Assembly: GCA_001643675.2 (NCBI GenBank)
Contig: LSRY02000013.1
Location: 1,797,175 to 1,861,174 of the forward strand
From: Monocercomonoides exilis
Taxonomy: Eukaryota; Preaxostyla; Oxymonadida; Polymastigidae
Direction of reading: 5' to 3'
Length of the DNA stretch: 64,000 nucleotides
The translations under genes were made by a program, and so were the position numbers. Shown here one piece after another: positions 45,190 through 56,600 of this stretch. The stretch's first letter is position 1. The number at the start of each line of letters is the position of its first letter. The notes beneath the pieces are model-generated. The model had not been told where the DNA came from. It ran no database searches and saw nothing but the letters and a program-made list of their open reading frames with translations.

Positions 45190-46177
45190 TACTCAATTCG
45201 TAACCCGATGGTCCCGGCGATTTTATAGGACATTTTATAGGAAATTAGAAAACTCGATTTTCACTTTTTTTTGAGATGGACCTTCATGTCACAATATGAT
45301 GTTGTACTACTTGCAGTGTTACCATATTAGTGTATCCCAACTGGATTTGAAAAGTCCTTCATTTTCGGAAAATTTCTGTTGAACCCAAATATTTCACTTT
45401 TTTCATTGTTTTTTATCTGTATCTACAAGAAAGTGAGTGACATTGTTCCAATTGTGTATAAATAGTACATCAGCCATCAACATACACTTTGATACAAGAT
45501 GGAATGGGATCTGTTCATATCTTGATTTTATAAGAATTTTTTATAAATTTTTTTTGAGGTCAATTTTTTTAATCAAAAAAATTTTTTTTCTCGATGAGGA
45601 AAAATGTGAGGCACCTGAGACTTTACCAGCGTGTACAACATGTGATTTGTGAATTTTTGAGATGGGGGTGTTTTTTTGAGAAAAATGAAAATTTTGACAT
45701 TTTTTCATAAGTCAAGTCATATGTCAGGTTAATGATAAAAAAGTTGAAAATATCAATTTTTGTGAAAATATTTATTGGAAGCTGATAATTCACTAAAAGT
45801 TCGGATAATTCGCGAATAGTCCGCTGAATTTTTTTCTCGGGCCAGATTGGTCTGGTTAGTGAGAAAATGTCATATGAAGATTTTGACTGAAAAAGTGGTG
45901 ATCTTAGATCAACGACCGAAAAATATGGGGTCTCAGATTCCTTTGATAATTGGCAGGTGGCAAGGACGTGGGCCCCTTATAAACATACTCGAATCTAAAT
46001 TTTTTCTACCGAGCGGTTGTGGCAGGGCAGTGCGGACAAGTTGGTCATTTTGACTGAAAAATCGAAAAAATTTTTTTTCTCGAAAATTTCAAAGTCAATA
46101 TAAAATATGATTAAACACATGAATATGCATTGTAATGTTGTATATTGGTGATTTTTGGTTGGATACGCTTATCTGTA
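45190..46177. other. Non-coding segment between two telomere-like patches
   Basis: About 1 kb with no gene. Composition is mixed: AT-rich with isolated G-rich phrases (GATGGTCCCGGCGATT; GGCAAGGACGTGGGCCCCTT). Could be old subtelomeric sequence. Confidence 0.4.
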
Positions 46178-46205
46178 GTTAGGTTAGGGTTATAGGTGTG
46201 GTTAG
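46178..46205 (+). repeat. Degenerate telomere-type repeat
   Basis: GTTAGGTTAGGGTTATAGG followed by TGTGGTTAG, same orientation as the perfect array at 45162-45189. Confidence 0.5.
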
Positions 46206-47049
46206 ATGAGTATTTGCCACAAGAAAATACCGTTTTTTAATAGCTGTACAATTTTTAATAATTCTTGTTAATTAATATTTTCATTTGAATTTTCAAAAAA
46301 AACTTCATTTTTTTTCCTTTGAACAATTCATGATCCCAAATATAATTAATTTTCCAAATATGCTCAAAAATGACAAAGTCTTTTTGTGTTTCGTAACTGC
46401 AGAATGGAATCCAACAATCCTTTTCGTCATTTGTTTGAATCCAAAAATAATGATCACTTATGTTTGAAATTGTTTTATTTCTTTTTCATTTTGATTTTGT
46501 AACAATAAAACGGTATTGATATAATCTCAATCATTTGAAGGCAAACGAGAAATTAACCTCGGCAAATATCTTCATTTCAATACGTTTTAACATTTATCAA
46601 CACTTTTTATTTTCGTTTCACTGATAATCACTTTCATGAAAAGCAATTTTGTTTATTTGATTTTTCTGATAAACAATGCATATAAACACAAAAAACTGAG
46701 AATCTCTTTTGAATATCTATGAATCAATTAGTTTTCTTAACTGAAGAACAAAAGCTAATAGTTTTGAAGAAACAATTGGAATAATATGTGATTCGATCTG
46801 CAAATAACACGAAGACTTGTTTCATTTTGATAGAAACGAAATTGAATGCAAAGCTTTATCAGACATAGAAGAAAATTGTTTGTGTATCTATGTTATATGC
46901 ATCAAATAAACAATATAACTTTTCTGATTATGATAGCACAACAGGGAAAAAATTCAACAGTTTGTTATCATTAACATATGATCTGCATTTTTTATTATTC
47001 GTTTTATATATTTTAAGAGCTTCTCTGTCAAAGGAAACAAGGCGCGCTT
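46206..47049. other. AT-rich intergenic DNA upstream of the tyrosine-recombinase gene
   Basis: No gene recognised. Should hold the promoter and possibly a first exon of the plus-strand gene. Confidence 0.4.
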
Positions 47050-48177
47050 GAAAGAAACAAAGAAACTGATGAACTCGATGGAGCAATATTATCTCCCTCT
47101 CAGCCTGGATTCTTCACACCTCCTCCTTCGACCCCGCTTTCTCCTCCACTTTCTCCTCCATTTTCTCCTCCATTTTCTCCTTCTCGCACAACATCAATCA
47201 ACATTCCTATGAGCCCTTTGAGAGAGTCGGCAACCCAGCAGATCTACAAAGAAGTCATATCAGCTCCAATGCTTTACAGGCCGTGCGACCTCTTTTCGAA
47301 GTTTCGAGTGGCAAAGGAAAAAGAAAAAGAAGCTGAGGAAGAGGAAGAAGTGAAAGAATCTTCAATAACAAGATGGCTTTTGGAATTGACGAATGGAGAA
47401 GAAATTCCAAAGCTGGATTTTTATTCTTCAACACTGAAGGAATTACCGGTTCAACAATCATTGGATCATTTGACTTCTTATGCGCACAAATCTCCATATC
47501 CTAGACCGCTTCATGTTTCAAAAAAAGAAAACCTTACTGAGAATTGTTTAAGTTACTTGGAATCAACTAATATTGAGGAGGAGCAAATTGAGGAAATCAC
47601 AACAAACAAAAGAACAAAGTCAAGAAAGCCAAAGATTGGATTAAGATCAAAAACAAAATGGAGGAGAAAATCAACAGCAACAAGTTCTGTTATTTCGGAT
47701 TGTGAATCAGTCAATTGGCAGGGGTTGAAAAGTGCAAGTGTCTCTGCAAGTTCAGCAAGTTCTTCAAGTTCATCTTCTGAAGAAAGGATTTTTTCTAATG
47801 ACTTCGATGACTGCACACAATCTTCACATAATTGCATTGATAACTGTGAAAAAAATAATGACAAAGAAACATCTCAAAAAAATTGCTGTTTGGAATCATT
47901 TGACAGTTCTGTGACTATGAGGAAAGCAAAATCAATTTGCTTGGAAAAGCTTTCAAGGCTTGATGAATGGAATGCAGATGAAACTGATAGCTTTTCTTTC
48001 GAAGAAGAAAATGAACAAACAAACGATGACATTCATCATAGTGACATCGATTCAGAAACCGAAACAACATGTTCTTTCAGTTGCAAAGATCTGGAGAAGG
48101 AGCAAAATGATTCAAAAGCAACAGAACGCCAAAAGGAAGAATTGAATGTTTCAAATGTTCAGAAAAAAGGAAGGTGA
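47050..48177 (+). CDS. N-terminal ORF of the tyrosine-recombinase element protein
   Basis: The first ATG in this frame is at 47209, but the frame is open upstream through a Pro/Ser-rich stretch (PPLSPPFSPPFSPSRTTSIN), so the true start may lie in an exon further left. The ORF is acidic, Ser-rich and mostly disordered. It contains a basic patch (TTNKRTKSRKPKIGLRSKTK) that could serve as a nuclear-localisation or DNA-binding segment. It ends with TGA at 48175-48177, immediately after an A6 run. The next ORF continues one base back (-1). I therefore treat it as the N-terminal domain of the recombinase protein. No known domain is visible. Confidence 0.5.
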   Translation, partial: ERNKETDELDGAILSPSQPGFFTPPPSTPLSPPLSPPFSPPFSPSRTTSINIPMSPLRESATQQIYKEVISAPMLYRPCDLFSKFRVAKEKEKEAEEEEEVKESSITRWLLELTNGEEIPKLDFYSSTLKELPVQQSLDHLTSYAHKSPYPRPLHVSKKENLTENCLSYLESTNIEEEQIEEITTNKRTKSRKPKIGLRSKTKWRRKSTATSSVISDCESVNWQGLKSASVSASSASSSSSSSEERIFSNDFDDCTQSSHNCIDNCEKNNDKETSQKNCCLESFDSSVTMRKAKSICLEKLSRLDEWNADETDSFSFEEENEQTNDDIHHSDIDSETETTCSFSCKDLEKEQNDSKATERQKEELNVSNVQKKGR

Positions 48178-49163
48178 AGGCAAAGATGGTGAACGTGTCT
48201 TCCAATCAATGCAGGATATTGAAGTTACGTAAAAAATGTGTATTGGATGATGAAGAGCATCATGTTATTGTGGAACAAAAATTAAAGCAGTTGGAGCAAA
48301 AAAAAGAATCAATCAAGGATATTGACACATTTGATGAAAACTTTCGGATAGTCAAAAGCTTAAACGATTTATATGGCAAAATGAACACAAAAGATTTATC
48401 TCCTCTTCCACAAGCTTCTTCTTATTCAAATTCTGCTCTTTCATCTCCCAGATACGTATATGACTCTCCAACGTTGTTCTCTGATGTGCTGAGAACATTT
48501 TCAAAAGAAGAATTGACTCCATACACAGAAGAAGGTCTGCCATTTAAGGAAGAAACAATTAAATCTCATTTGTGGGCTTTTCGTATGTATATAGATTATT
48601 GCAAATCCTTCCATAAGCAAGCTTGGCCATTGCAGCCAGATGCAATGTACGGTTTTATAAAATTACTTGGAATTGCCGTGGGATATTCATTTGAAACAGT
48701 TTGTGGAAGTATTAAGTATGCCTTGTATGCTATTTCTGAAACACGAACTGGTGAACCTGTTAGCAGTAAAGTCAAACTGAAGGTCTCAAGAGCAGAGAAC
48801 GAGATACTGATTTACAAGGAGAAAAGAAGAAAGAAAGGACTTCCCACATCTCTTCATGAAAATGATGTTACAAAATGGCAGAAGCATCCTTTAATTGTTT
48901 CGGATTTGCAGTGGATATTAGACTGCTATCCAGATTGGGTCATAGAGAAACCACGCGAAGCCTCTCTGTTTTTATTCGCTATGTCTACTGGCGCTCGAGC
49001 ACAGACTTGCAGTCAAATCAAACTGAAGGATATAATCAGAGTTGTTTCAATGCCTAACACAACTTTCGTAAAGGTTACGTTCAATTTGGAATGCACCAAG
49101 ACCGCAAGCGGAGACGACCATTGCGTGACGATTGAAGGGAATATTGCGGAAAAAACAACATGA
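48174..49163 (+). CDS. Tyrosine recombinase, N-terminal and Arg-motif part (Crypton-like)
   Basis: Entered by a -1 shift at the A6 run near 48170. It holds a core-binding helical domain (KEETIKSHLWAFRMYIDYCK; PLQPDAMYGFIKLLGIAVGY; GSIKYALYAISETRTGEPVS) and the first half of the catalytic domain. The Arg I motif reads ASLFLFAMSTGARAQTCSQI. A beta-strand with the candidate catalytic Lys follows (VKVTFNLECTKTASGDDHC). It ends with TGA at 49161-49163, just after a second A6 run, where a further -1 shift leads into the His/Tyr part. The product would be a site-specific recombinase acting by a covalent DNA-tyrosine intermediate. No reverse transcriptase is present nearby, favouring a Crypton-type DNA element over a DIRS-type retroelement. 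Confidence 0.75.
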   Translation: MKAKMVNVSSNQCRILKLRKKCVLDDEEHHVIVEQKLKQLEQKKESIKDIDTFDENFRIVKSLNDLYGKMNTKDLSPLPQASSYSNSALSSPRYVYDSPTLFSDVLRTFSKEELTPYTEEGLPFKEETIKSHLWAFRMYIDYCKSFHKQAWPLQPDAMYGFIKLLGIAVGYSFETVCGSIKYALYAISETRTGEPVSSKVKLKVSRAENEILIYKEKRRKKGLPTSLHENDVTKWQKHPLIVSDLQWILDCYPDWVIEKPREASLFLFAMSTGARAQTCSQIKLKDIIRVVSMPNTTFVKVTFNLECTKTASGDDHCVTIEGNIAEKTT

Positions 49164-50221
49164 ATGTAATCTGGTGGTTGGAGCAATTCTTAACAGAAGA
49201 GTACGGCTTATCATTGACTCGATTCAATAAATGGGATCTGAAGGAATTGGAATATCAAAAACTGTGGAATCTCAGAAAAGGAGCAATGAGGGTACGATTG
49301 CAAAAGAGAGCATCAATGGCGGGATATCCAGAAAGGTTATTCGGATTTCATTCCTTCAGGTCCGGTTTTATGTGTTCTGCGCTGATGAAAGGAGGGAAAG
49401 ATACAAAACAAAGAGAATCAGTGATTGAAGCAACAGCATTAGTGGGCAATTGGATGACAGGTTCACCATCACAATGGGATTACATCAAGGAAGTGGAAAA
49501 GTCAACTATCGTGTCCAATAGATTAGTTCTTCCAAAGGAATTGTTAGAATCAGATGAGTATTTCGATGAATCACTCACGCATCCCAAAGTTTACCACAAT
49601 ATTGAAATGAAAGAACCATCTTGGACAGAAAGCTCCATCATTTCTTCGTTCGATTTTTATGTGCTTGAGATAATAAAGGCAGCCTGCAGTGAACAGCACT
49701 ACCCTTACAGTTGTGTAACAAGATTAAACAGAATGGCAGCGAGAGCGTTTCTTCATGAACGAAATGTTCAATATTCTTCGAAAGAGTCGGTAATGAAACT
49801 TTCAAGAGAAGAGATCTTAAAGACTTTGTTGATTGATAAAAATGTGACTTCAGCTGTCAAAATTTATATTGAAGGAATAAAAGATTATCTGAACGGTGAT
49901 AAAAGGCTTATCTTTAAAAAGCCGAAAAGGAAAGTGCTTTTGAGGGAGAATCGTCCGGTCAATGCCGTAATGGGAACCAAAAGCAGACGCAGATGGACTG
50001 TTCAAGAAGACAAAATACTGATGAAAATGTTCCTGCAACATAAACCGTTCCAGGAAATAAGCAAGAAACTGACAGACAGAACGTGGAATTCTTGCAGAGA
50101 TAGAATCATCAATATAACGAAGAATCAAGCGAATTACAATTTCACAAAAAAGATGTCAAAATATGAAGAATATGTCATTGAAAACAAGTTGAAGGAAAAA
50201 GAAAAAAAAGCAAACTGTTAG
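49160..50221 (+). CDS. Tyrosine recombinase, HxxR and Tyr part, with C-terminal SANT/Myb-like domain
   Basis: Continues the recombinase after the second -1 change. The HxxR motif reads LFGFHSFRSGFMCSALMKGG, and the nucleophilic Tyr lies in 'SPSQWDYIKEVEKSTI'. With the Arg of the previous ORF, the R...H-x-x-R...Y set is complete. Residues about 270-320 form a Trp-containing three-helix domain (RRRWTVQEDKILMKMFLQHK, then ISKKLTDRTWNSCRDRIINI) of SANT/Myb type, probably for DNA or chromatin binding. A Lys-rich tail follows, then the stop at 50219-50221. All residues needed for catalysis are conserved, so either the two A6 frame changes are recent or artefactual, or the protein is made by frameshifting. 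Confidence 0.75.
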   Translation: MNVIWWLEQFLTEEYGLSLTRFNKWDLKELEYQKLWNLRKGAMRVRLQKRASMAGYPERLFGFHSFRSGFMCSALMKGGKDTKQRESVIEATALVGNWMTGSPSQWDYIKEVEKSTIVSNRLVLPKELLESDEYFDESLTHPKVYHNIEMKEPSWTESSIISSFDFYVLEIIKAACSEQHYPYSCVTRLNRMAARAFLHERNVQYSSKESVMKLSREEILKTLLIDKNVTSAVKIYIEGIKDYLNGDKRLIFKKPKRKVLLRENRPVNAVMGTKSRRRWTVQEDKILMKMFLQHKPFQEISKKLTDRTWNSCRDRIINITKNQANYNFTKKMSKYEEYVIENKLKEKEKKANC

Positions 50222-53200
50222 GGATTACAATCATGATCAAATGAAACGTTTGAATAATCTAGCAAATTCACAGTATGATTCTTGATTCTCATTTCATTCG
50301 AACTGAAAAAAATCCATAAATTTTCTACGTTGCTCAGTTCACAAACTTCAACAATCAGCTCACGTTTTTGAAAATTTGAATTGTTCTTTTCAAACATGAA
50401 TTTAATCTGGAAGATTGCAATTAAAAATGTCAGTTTCAAATTTGAAAAACGTTTGATAATGACAATGAAGAGGTTAAAAATGCTTTGTTTGTGAGATAAT
50501 TAACAAATGATATCATTCAAACCTTTTCTTTGAAACGAATGAAGATTTAAATTCCTTGAAAGCACATTCGAATTATGAAACATTTACAAAACAGAAAAAT
50601 CTTCAGAGCTGCCCAACTGATTCTTTCAACAGCAAAAAATGCGAATGATAATGTATGATGAAAAGAATAATGGAGGAAAACAAAACTGGGTTGATTGTGA
50701 ATGACGAAAGAGGTGCAACAGAAAAAATGAAGTGATCAGATGAATGAACATTGCGCTCAGAAAAAAATTCAGATTAAAGAAAACAACACGTGTGCCATAT
50801 GCCTTCAAGTGAATTTGACAACGATGAACATTGCATGACCGATGATGCATAATGTTTGTTAACATCACCAAAATTTGTATGACTCAGAAATTCAGATTTA
50901 ATCAAGAACTTTTATAGGAATTTTCTGCAATTGGAAAAAAGTTCATATAAGAAGGAATGGAGTTTTTTATTTGGAAAAAATAGTATTTCATAGTCAATTT
51001 CCTTATTTTTATTAATATAGAAATAACTTCAACATGAAAATTACAAATAAAAAGGAATAAATGGATATTTATCTTAATTGGATAACGTGAATCAAAATTT
51101 CAATAAATAACATTGAAAACAAGGAAATTTGACATGTTCAATCAAAGCTTGCAAAAAAAAGGTGATTGGAAAGTCTTGGGTTCAATGATGCAAATGATAA
51201 ATCCACGCATTCATTGAAACATATGGCAATCTTTAGCTGTGAAAGATTCAACAAATTGAAAAGATTTCATAAATTGTTTTCATTCATTTGTTTATTCTTA
51301 TTACATTGTGGCAATTTTCTTACGATGATCAGAATCTCACAAATAGAAATTGAAAGGAAAAGTGAAAGGATTGAATTCTTCATAATCATTAAACACCGCG
51401 ATTTGTAGTGCCAAACGTGAAATGAAAAAAATAAAACATCTAAATGCTGGTGAAGCACTCATTGACTATCATTTATTTCCTTTGTAAAATAGAAGAACTC
51501 TATTTGTTTGGTAAATAAACGAACAATTTGAAAAATCCTGAATTTGTTCATGATCCACTTATAACATTCACAGAAAAAGAGAAAATGGATGCTAATTTTT
51601 GATCAGAGTGGAAGAGGTTCCTTTTTTGAACTCGAAAAAATTTTGGCAACCAACAAGATAGAAATAATTGAATTCAACGTTGAATAATGGATATGATCGC
51701 TTGAAGAAAGAAAGTTTTATCCTAAACAACAATTTCCTCTTGAAAATTGTTTGCTGTTTCAAATCATGAAAGTGAATAGTGTGCTTAATTCTTTCAATTG
51801 AAGTTTTGTTTTTATTTCTTATAAATCATAAAAAAACGTCTATTTTATCTTTGAATGAAAAATCTCAACAAAATATCATCTATTCTGATATCTCTAATTT
51901 TCCTTATTAATTAGTTTTCAAATTCGAAAATATTCTTTTGAACTTTGTATCAATTTGATGATTTCTTCTCTATGAATCGAAAGCTATTAGAAATTCATTT
52001 TTTGTCGAACAGAAGAAGATTTATTTATTGTTAGCAGGAGTTTGAATGGATTTTATTTCTGTTGTTTCATAAATGATGATGATTTTTTATTTTGTTTTCT
52101 TCCATATAATGAAATAAGCTTTGATTATTAAACAACAATAATAATCCTTTACAAGGATGTAATGTGCATCGATATTGTGGAATGAAATAACATATTAAAC
52201 AAATGAAGAATTAGACAATATGAATCAAACTTATTTATTGGAAGAAGCATGAATAAAGGAAGAAATAAAATTGCAATGATTTCAATGAGGAAAAAACTGA
52301 AACTTTAAAACTAATAAACGGAGATTGACTTTTGAACAGATCAATTTTTTTGATGGATTATTGATGGAAATATCTAAGAAATGGAGAACGTGTTGCAGCT
52401 TTTCGTTAAGTGATGAAAAAGTTGAATAATTTTCAAAAATTGTTCGATGAAAATGGAGGAGATTAGCTTTTCGCAGCAAAGAGGATTTAGCAATTGAACA
52501 GAAAGAAGTCTATGATAAAACTGTTGAAGAATAAAGGAAAGGTTTGAAGTTTTTGTTTAATTTCAAATGTGATTATTTTCATGACGCAATTTTTATGTGA
52601 AAACATATTAAAGTTGTGAAGGAAATTGATTTCACTTTATTTGGTAAACATTTTGGAAAAAAATAAATTTTATTAAAAGAATGAGCATTTTATTTTGTTT
52701 TGAACCATTTATTCGAATTTGTTTGGTCATATACGGGACCTTGAATGATATCGAAAATGTTAATGAAAGATGAGCTGAATGTTTGATTATAATAAGCAAA
52801 TTTATACATATGAGCGAAATGAATGTTAGCCATATTTTAAGGAATTATTATTTTGAATTAAAAGTTTGTACAAATTGGAAAACAATTCATTGAAAATATT
52901 GTTATGATTGATTTTATTTTTATGTCACTCGAACCGATAGTTTCAATATGACTAGGAATGGTTTGCATTCAACATTTGTTTCGAAGTGTTGATTCATTTT
53001 AATTTGATGATCAAAATTGTAATTAAGAAAAGCGTATGAAAAAATAGAATTGTATTTAAAGCATTTTTCAGTTATGAAAGCAAAATGAAAAAGTACATTC
53101 ATTTGGAAAAGAATTATGCAGCTGTGAAATGCAATGATAATTGCTAAAGCAAACAAACATTGAAGATCAAAGGCATTTTGTTCGAGGAAATATAAAAGAA

Positions 53201-53586
53201 GAAGCATTTACGGAAGACGGAGAAAGGAAGAAACAGAAAGGACAATGTTTGCTGTCTATTGTTAAACATTAGTGCACATTAATATTCATCTGTTGTGTCA
53301 TAACAATTTCGGAATGAACAGCTAAACAGATTTTGAATAATTATGACATCCAAAGAGAAAGAAGAAAAGCATACGATTATTTACAACGTTGCAAACGTTC
53401 AGTGAAAGATAGTGACTGTGTTTAATGAATATTCACATGAGTGTGATTGTTTGCTAAAGAATGAATGAAAAACATCAATAAATATTATAAAAAACAATTA
53501 AGGGATTTTTGATAATTTTTATGAAAAAATATTTTTAAAAAATATAATTTTAAAAATAAAAATTTAAAAAATATAAATCAAAAAAT
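50222..53586. other. AT-rich gene-free spacer before the satellite
   Basis: About 3.4 kb without any convincing ORF, RNA gene or repeat that I can recognise on either strand. 53490-53590 is extremely AT-rich and abuts the satellite array. Confidence 0.55.
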
Positions 53587-53690
53587 TAAAAATTGAAACT
53601 AATAGCGCTCCCTAAGCTCGACGAGCAAAAGTCTAAGGAGCGAGCACGAAATGCGAGCGAAGCGAGCATTTTGTGCGAAGCGACGTGACT
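53587..53690 (+). repeat. Divergent junction sequence at the left edge of the satellite array
   Basis: Replaces part of the normal unit. It contains a near-perfect inverted repeat (GCACGAAATGC at about 53643 and GCATTTTGTGC at about 53664) around GAGCGAAGCGA. Normal satellite sequence (GGCTCGGAGAGAGTGGGGAG) starts near 53694. Confidence 0.6.
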
Positions 53691-56600
53691 TCGGCTCGGA
53701 GAGAGTGGGGAGCGCCTGCAACGCTGTCCTATCACTCTCTCCCCATTCACACACACTCTGCATGTGTTTTGAGTGTAAGTTTTGTGTTTATTTCGGCTGA
53801 GAAGGTCTTTTCTCTCTGAAAGGGCCCTCTCACCCGAAATATCACTCAACACCAAATAGAGTGTGTTTTTCTTTTTCGATAAAAATTACAAAATTTGTGT
53901 TGATAGCTCCCTGGCTCCTGTGGCCTGCACAGCAGGCCACACCACTCACCGCGCCCTCCCCGCCCCGCAAAAAATAATATGAAAAATTCGGTTATTTCAG
54001 TGAAATGACTGAAAAGAGCCTAGGGCAGCGCGCAGCGCGTTCCTTCCGGCTCGGAGAGAGTGGGGAGCGCCTTGCAACGCTGTCCTATCACTCTCTCCCC
54101 ATTCACACACACTCTGCATGTGTTTTGAGTGTAAGTTTTGTGTTTATTTCGGCTGAGAAGGTCTTTTCTCTCTGAAAGGGCCCTCTCACCCGAAATATCA
54201 CTCAACACCAAATAGAGTGTGTTTTTCTTTTTCGATAAAAATTACAAAATTTGTGTTGATAGCTCCCTGGCTCCTGTGGCCTGCACAGCAGGCCACACCA
54301 CTCACCGCGCCCTCCCCGCCCCGCAAAAAATAATATGAAAAATTCGGTTATTTCAGTGAAATGACTGAAAAGAGCCTAGGGCAGCGCGCAGCGCGTTCCT
54401 TCCGGCTCGGAGAGAGTGGGGAGCGCCTTGCAACGCTGTCCTATCACTCTCTCCCCATTCACACACACTCTGCATGTGTTTTGAGTGTAAGTTTTGTGTT
54501 TATTTCGGCTGAGAAGGTCTTTTCTCTCTGAAAGGGCCCTCTCACCCGAAATATCACTCAACACCAAATAGAGTGTGTTTTTCTTTTTCGATAAAAATTA
54601 CAAAATTTGTGTTGATAGCTCCCTGAGCTCCTGTGGCCTGCACAGCAGGCCACACCACTCACCGCGCCCTCCCCGCCCCGCAAAAAATAATATGAAAAAT
54701 TCGGTTATTTCAGTGAAATGACTGAAAAGAGCCTAGGGCAGCGCGCAGCGCGTTCCTTCCGGCTCGGAGAGAGTGGGGAGCGCCTTGCAACGCTGTCCTA
54801 TCACTCTCTCCCCATTCACACACACTCTGCATGTGTTTTGAGTGTAAGTTTTGTGTTTATTTCGGCTGAGAAGGTCTTTTCTCTCTGAAAGGGCCCTCTC
54901 ACCCGAAATATCACTCAACACCAAATAGAGTGTGTTTTTCTTTTTCGATAAAAATTACAAAATTTGTGTTGATAGCTCCCTGGCTCCTGTGGCCTGCACA
55001 GCAGGCCACACCACTCACCGCGCCCTCCCCGCCCCGCAAAAAATAATATGAAAAATTCGGTTATTTCAGTGAAATGACTGAAAAGAGCCTAGGGCAGCGC
55101 GCAGCGCGTTCCTTCCGGCTCGGAGAGAGTGGGGAGCGCCTTGCAACGCTGTCCTATCACTCTCTCCCCCATTCACACACACTCTGCATGTGTTTTGAGT
55201 GTAAGTTTTGTGTTTATTTCGGCTGAGAAGGTCTTTTCTCTCTGAAAGGGCCCTCTCACCCGAAATATCACTCAACACCAAATAGAGTGTGTTTTTCTTT
55301 TTCGATAAAAATTACAAAATTTGTGTTGATAGCTCCCTGGCTCCTGTGGCCTGCACAGCAGGCCACACCACTCACCGCGCCCTCCCCGCCCCGCAAAAAA
55401 TAATATGAAAAATTCGGTTATTTCAGTGAAATGACTGAAAAGAGCCTAGGCAGCGCGCAGCGCGTTCCTTCCGGCTCGAGAGTGGGGGAGCGCCTTGCAA
55501 CGCTGTCCTATCACTCTCTCCCCCATTCACACACACTCTGCATGTGTTTTGAGTGTAAGTTTTGTGTTTATTTCGGCTGAGAAGGTCTTTTCTCTCTGAA
55601 AGGGCCCTCTCACCCGAAATATCACTCAACACCAAATAGAGTGTGTTTTTCTTTTCGATAAAAATTACAAAATTTGTGTTGATAGCTCCCTGAGCTCCTG
55701 TGGCCTGCACAGCAGGCCACACCACTCACCGCGCCCTCCCCGCCCCGCAAAAAATAATATGAAAAATTCGGTTATTTCAGTGAAATGACTGAAAAGAGCC
55801 TAGGGCAGCGCAGCGCGTTCCTTCCGGCTCGGAGAGAGTGGGGAGCGCCTTGCAACGCTGTCCTATCACTCTCTCCCCATTCACACACACTCTGCATGTG
55901 TTTTTGAGTGTAAGTTTTGTGTTTATTTCGGCTGAGAAGGTCTTTTCTCTCTGAAAGGGCCCTCTCACCCGAAATATCACTCAACACCAAATAGAGTGTG
56001 TTTTTCTTTTTCGATAAAAATTACAAAATTTGTGTTGATAGCTCCCTGGCTCCTGTGGCCTGCACAGCAGGCCACACCACTCACCGCGCCCTCCCCGCCC
56101 CGCAAAAAATAATATGAAAAATTCGGTTATTTCAGTGAAATGACTGAAAAGAGCCTAGGGCAGCGCGCAGCGCGTTCTTCCGGCTCGGAGAGTGGGGAGC
56201 GCCTTGCAACGCTGTCCTATCACTCTCTCCCCCATTCACACACACTCTGCATGTGTTTTGAGTGTAAGTTTTGTGTTTATTTCGGCTGAGAAGGTCTTTT
56301 CTCTCTGAAAGGGCCCTCTCACCCGAAATATCACTCAACACCAAATAGAGTGTGTTTTTCTTTTTCGATAAAAATTACAAAATTTGTGTTGATAGCTCCC
56401 TGGTTCTGTGGCCTGCACAGCAGGCCACACCACTCACCGCGCCCTCCCCGCCCCGCAAAAAATAATATGAAAAATTCGGTTATTTCAGTGAAATGACTGA
56501 AAAGAGCCTAGGGCAGCGCGCGTTCCTTCCGGCTCGGAGAGAGTGGGGAGCGCCTTGCAACGCTGTCCTATCACTCTCTCCCCATTCACACACACTCTGC

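Noticed and set aside
50222-53586. Several 60-95-codon ORFs in the AT-rich spacer
   Set aside because: Composition and length are those expected by chance in AT-rich DNA. No motif or homology is visible.
54283-54325. Similarity of GGCCACACCACTCACCGCGC in the satellite to the 5' part of eukaryotic 5S rRNA
   Set aside because: The similarity stops after about 20 bases. The internal control region and 3' half of 5S rRNA are absent.
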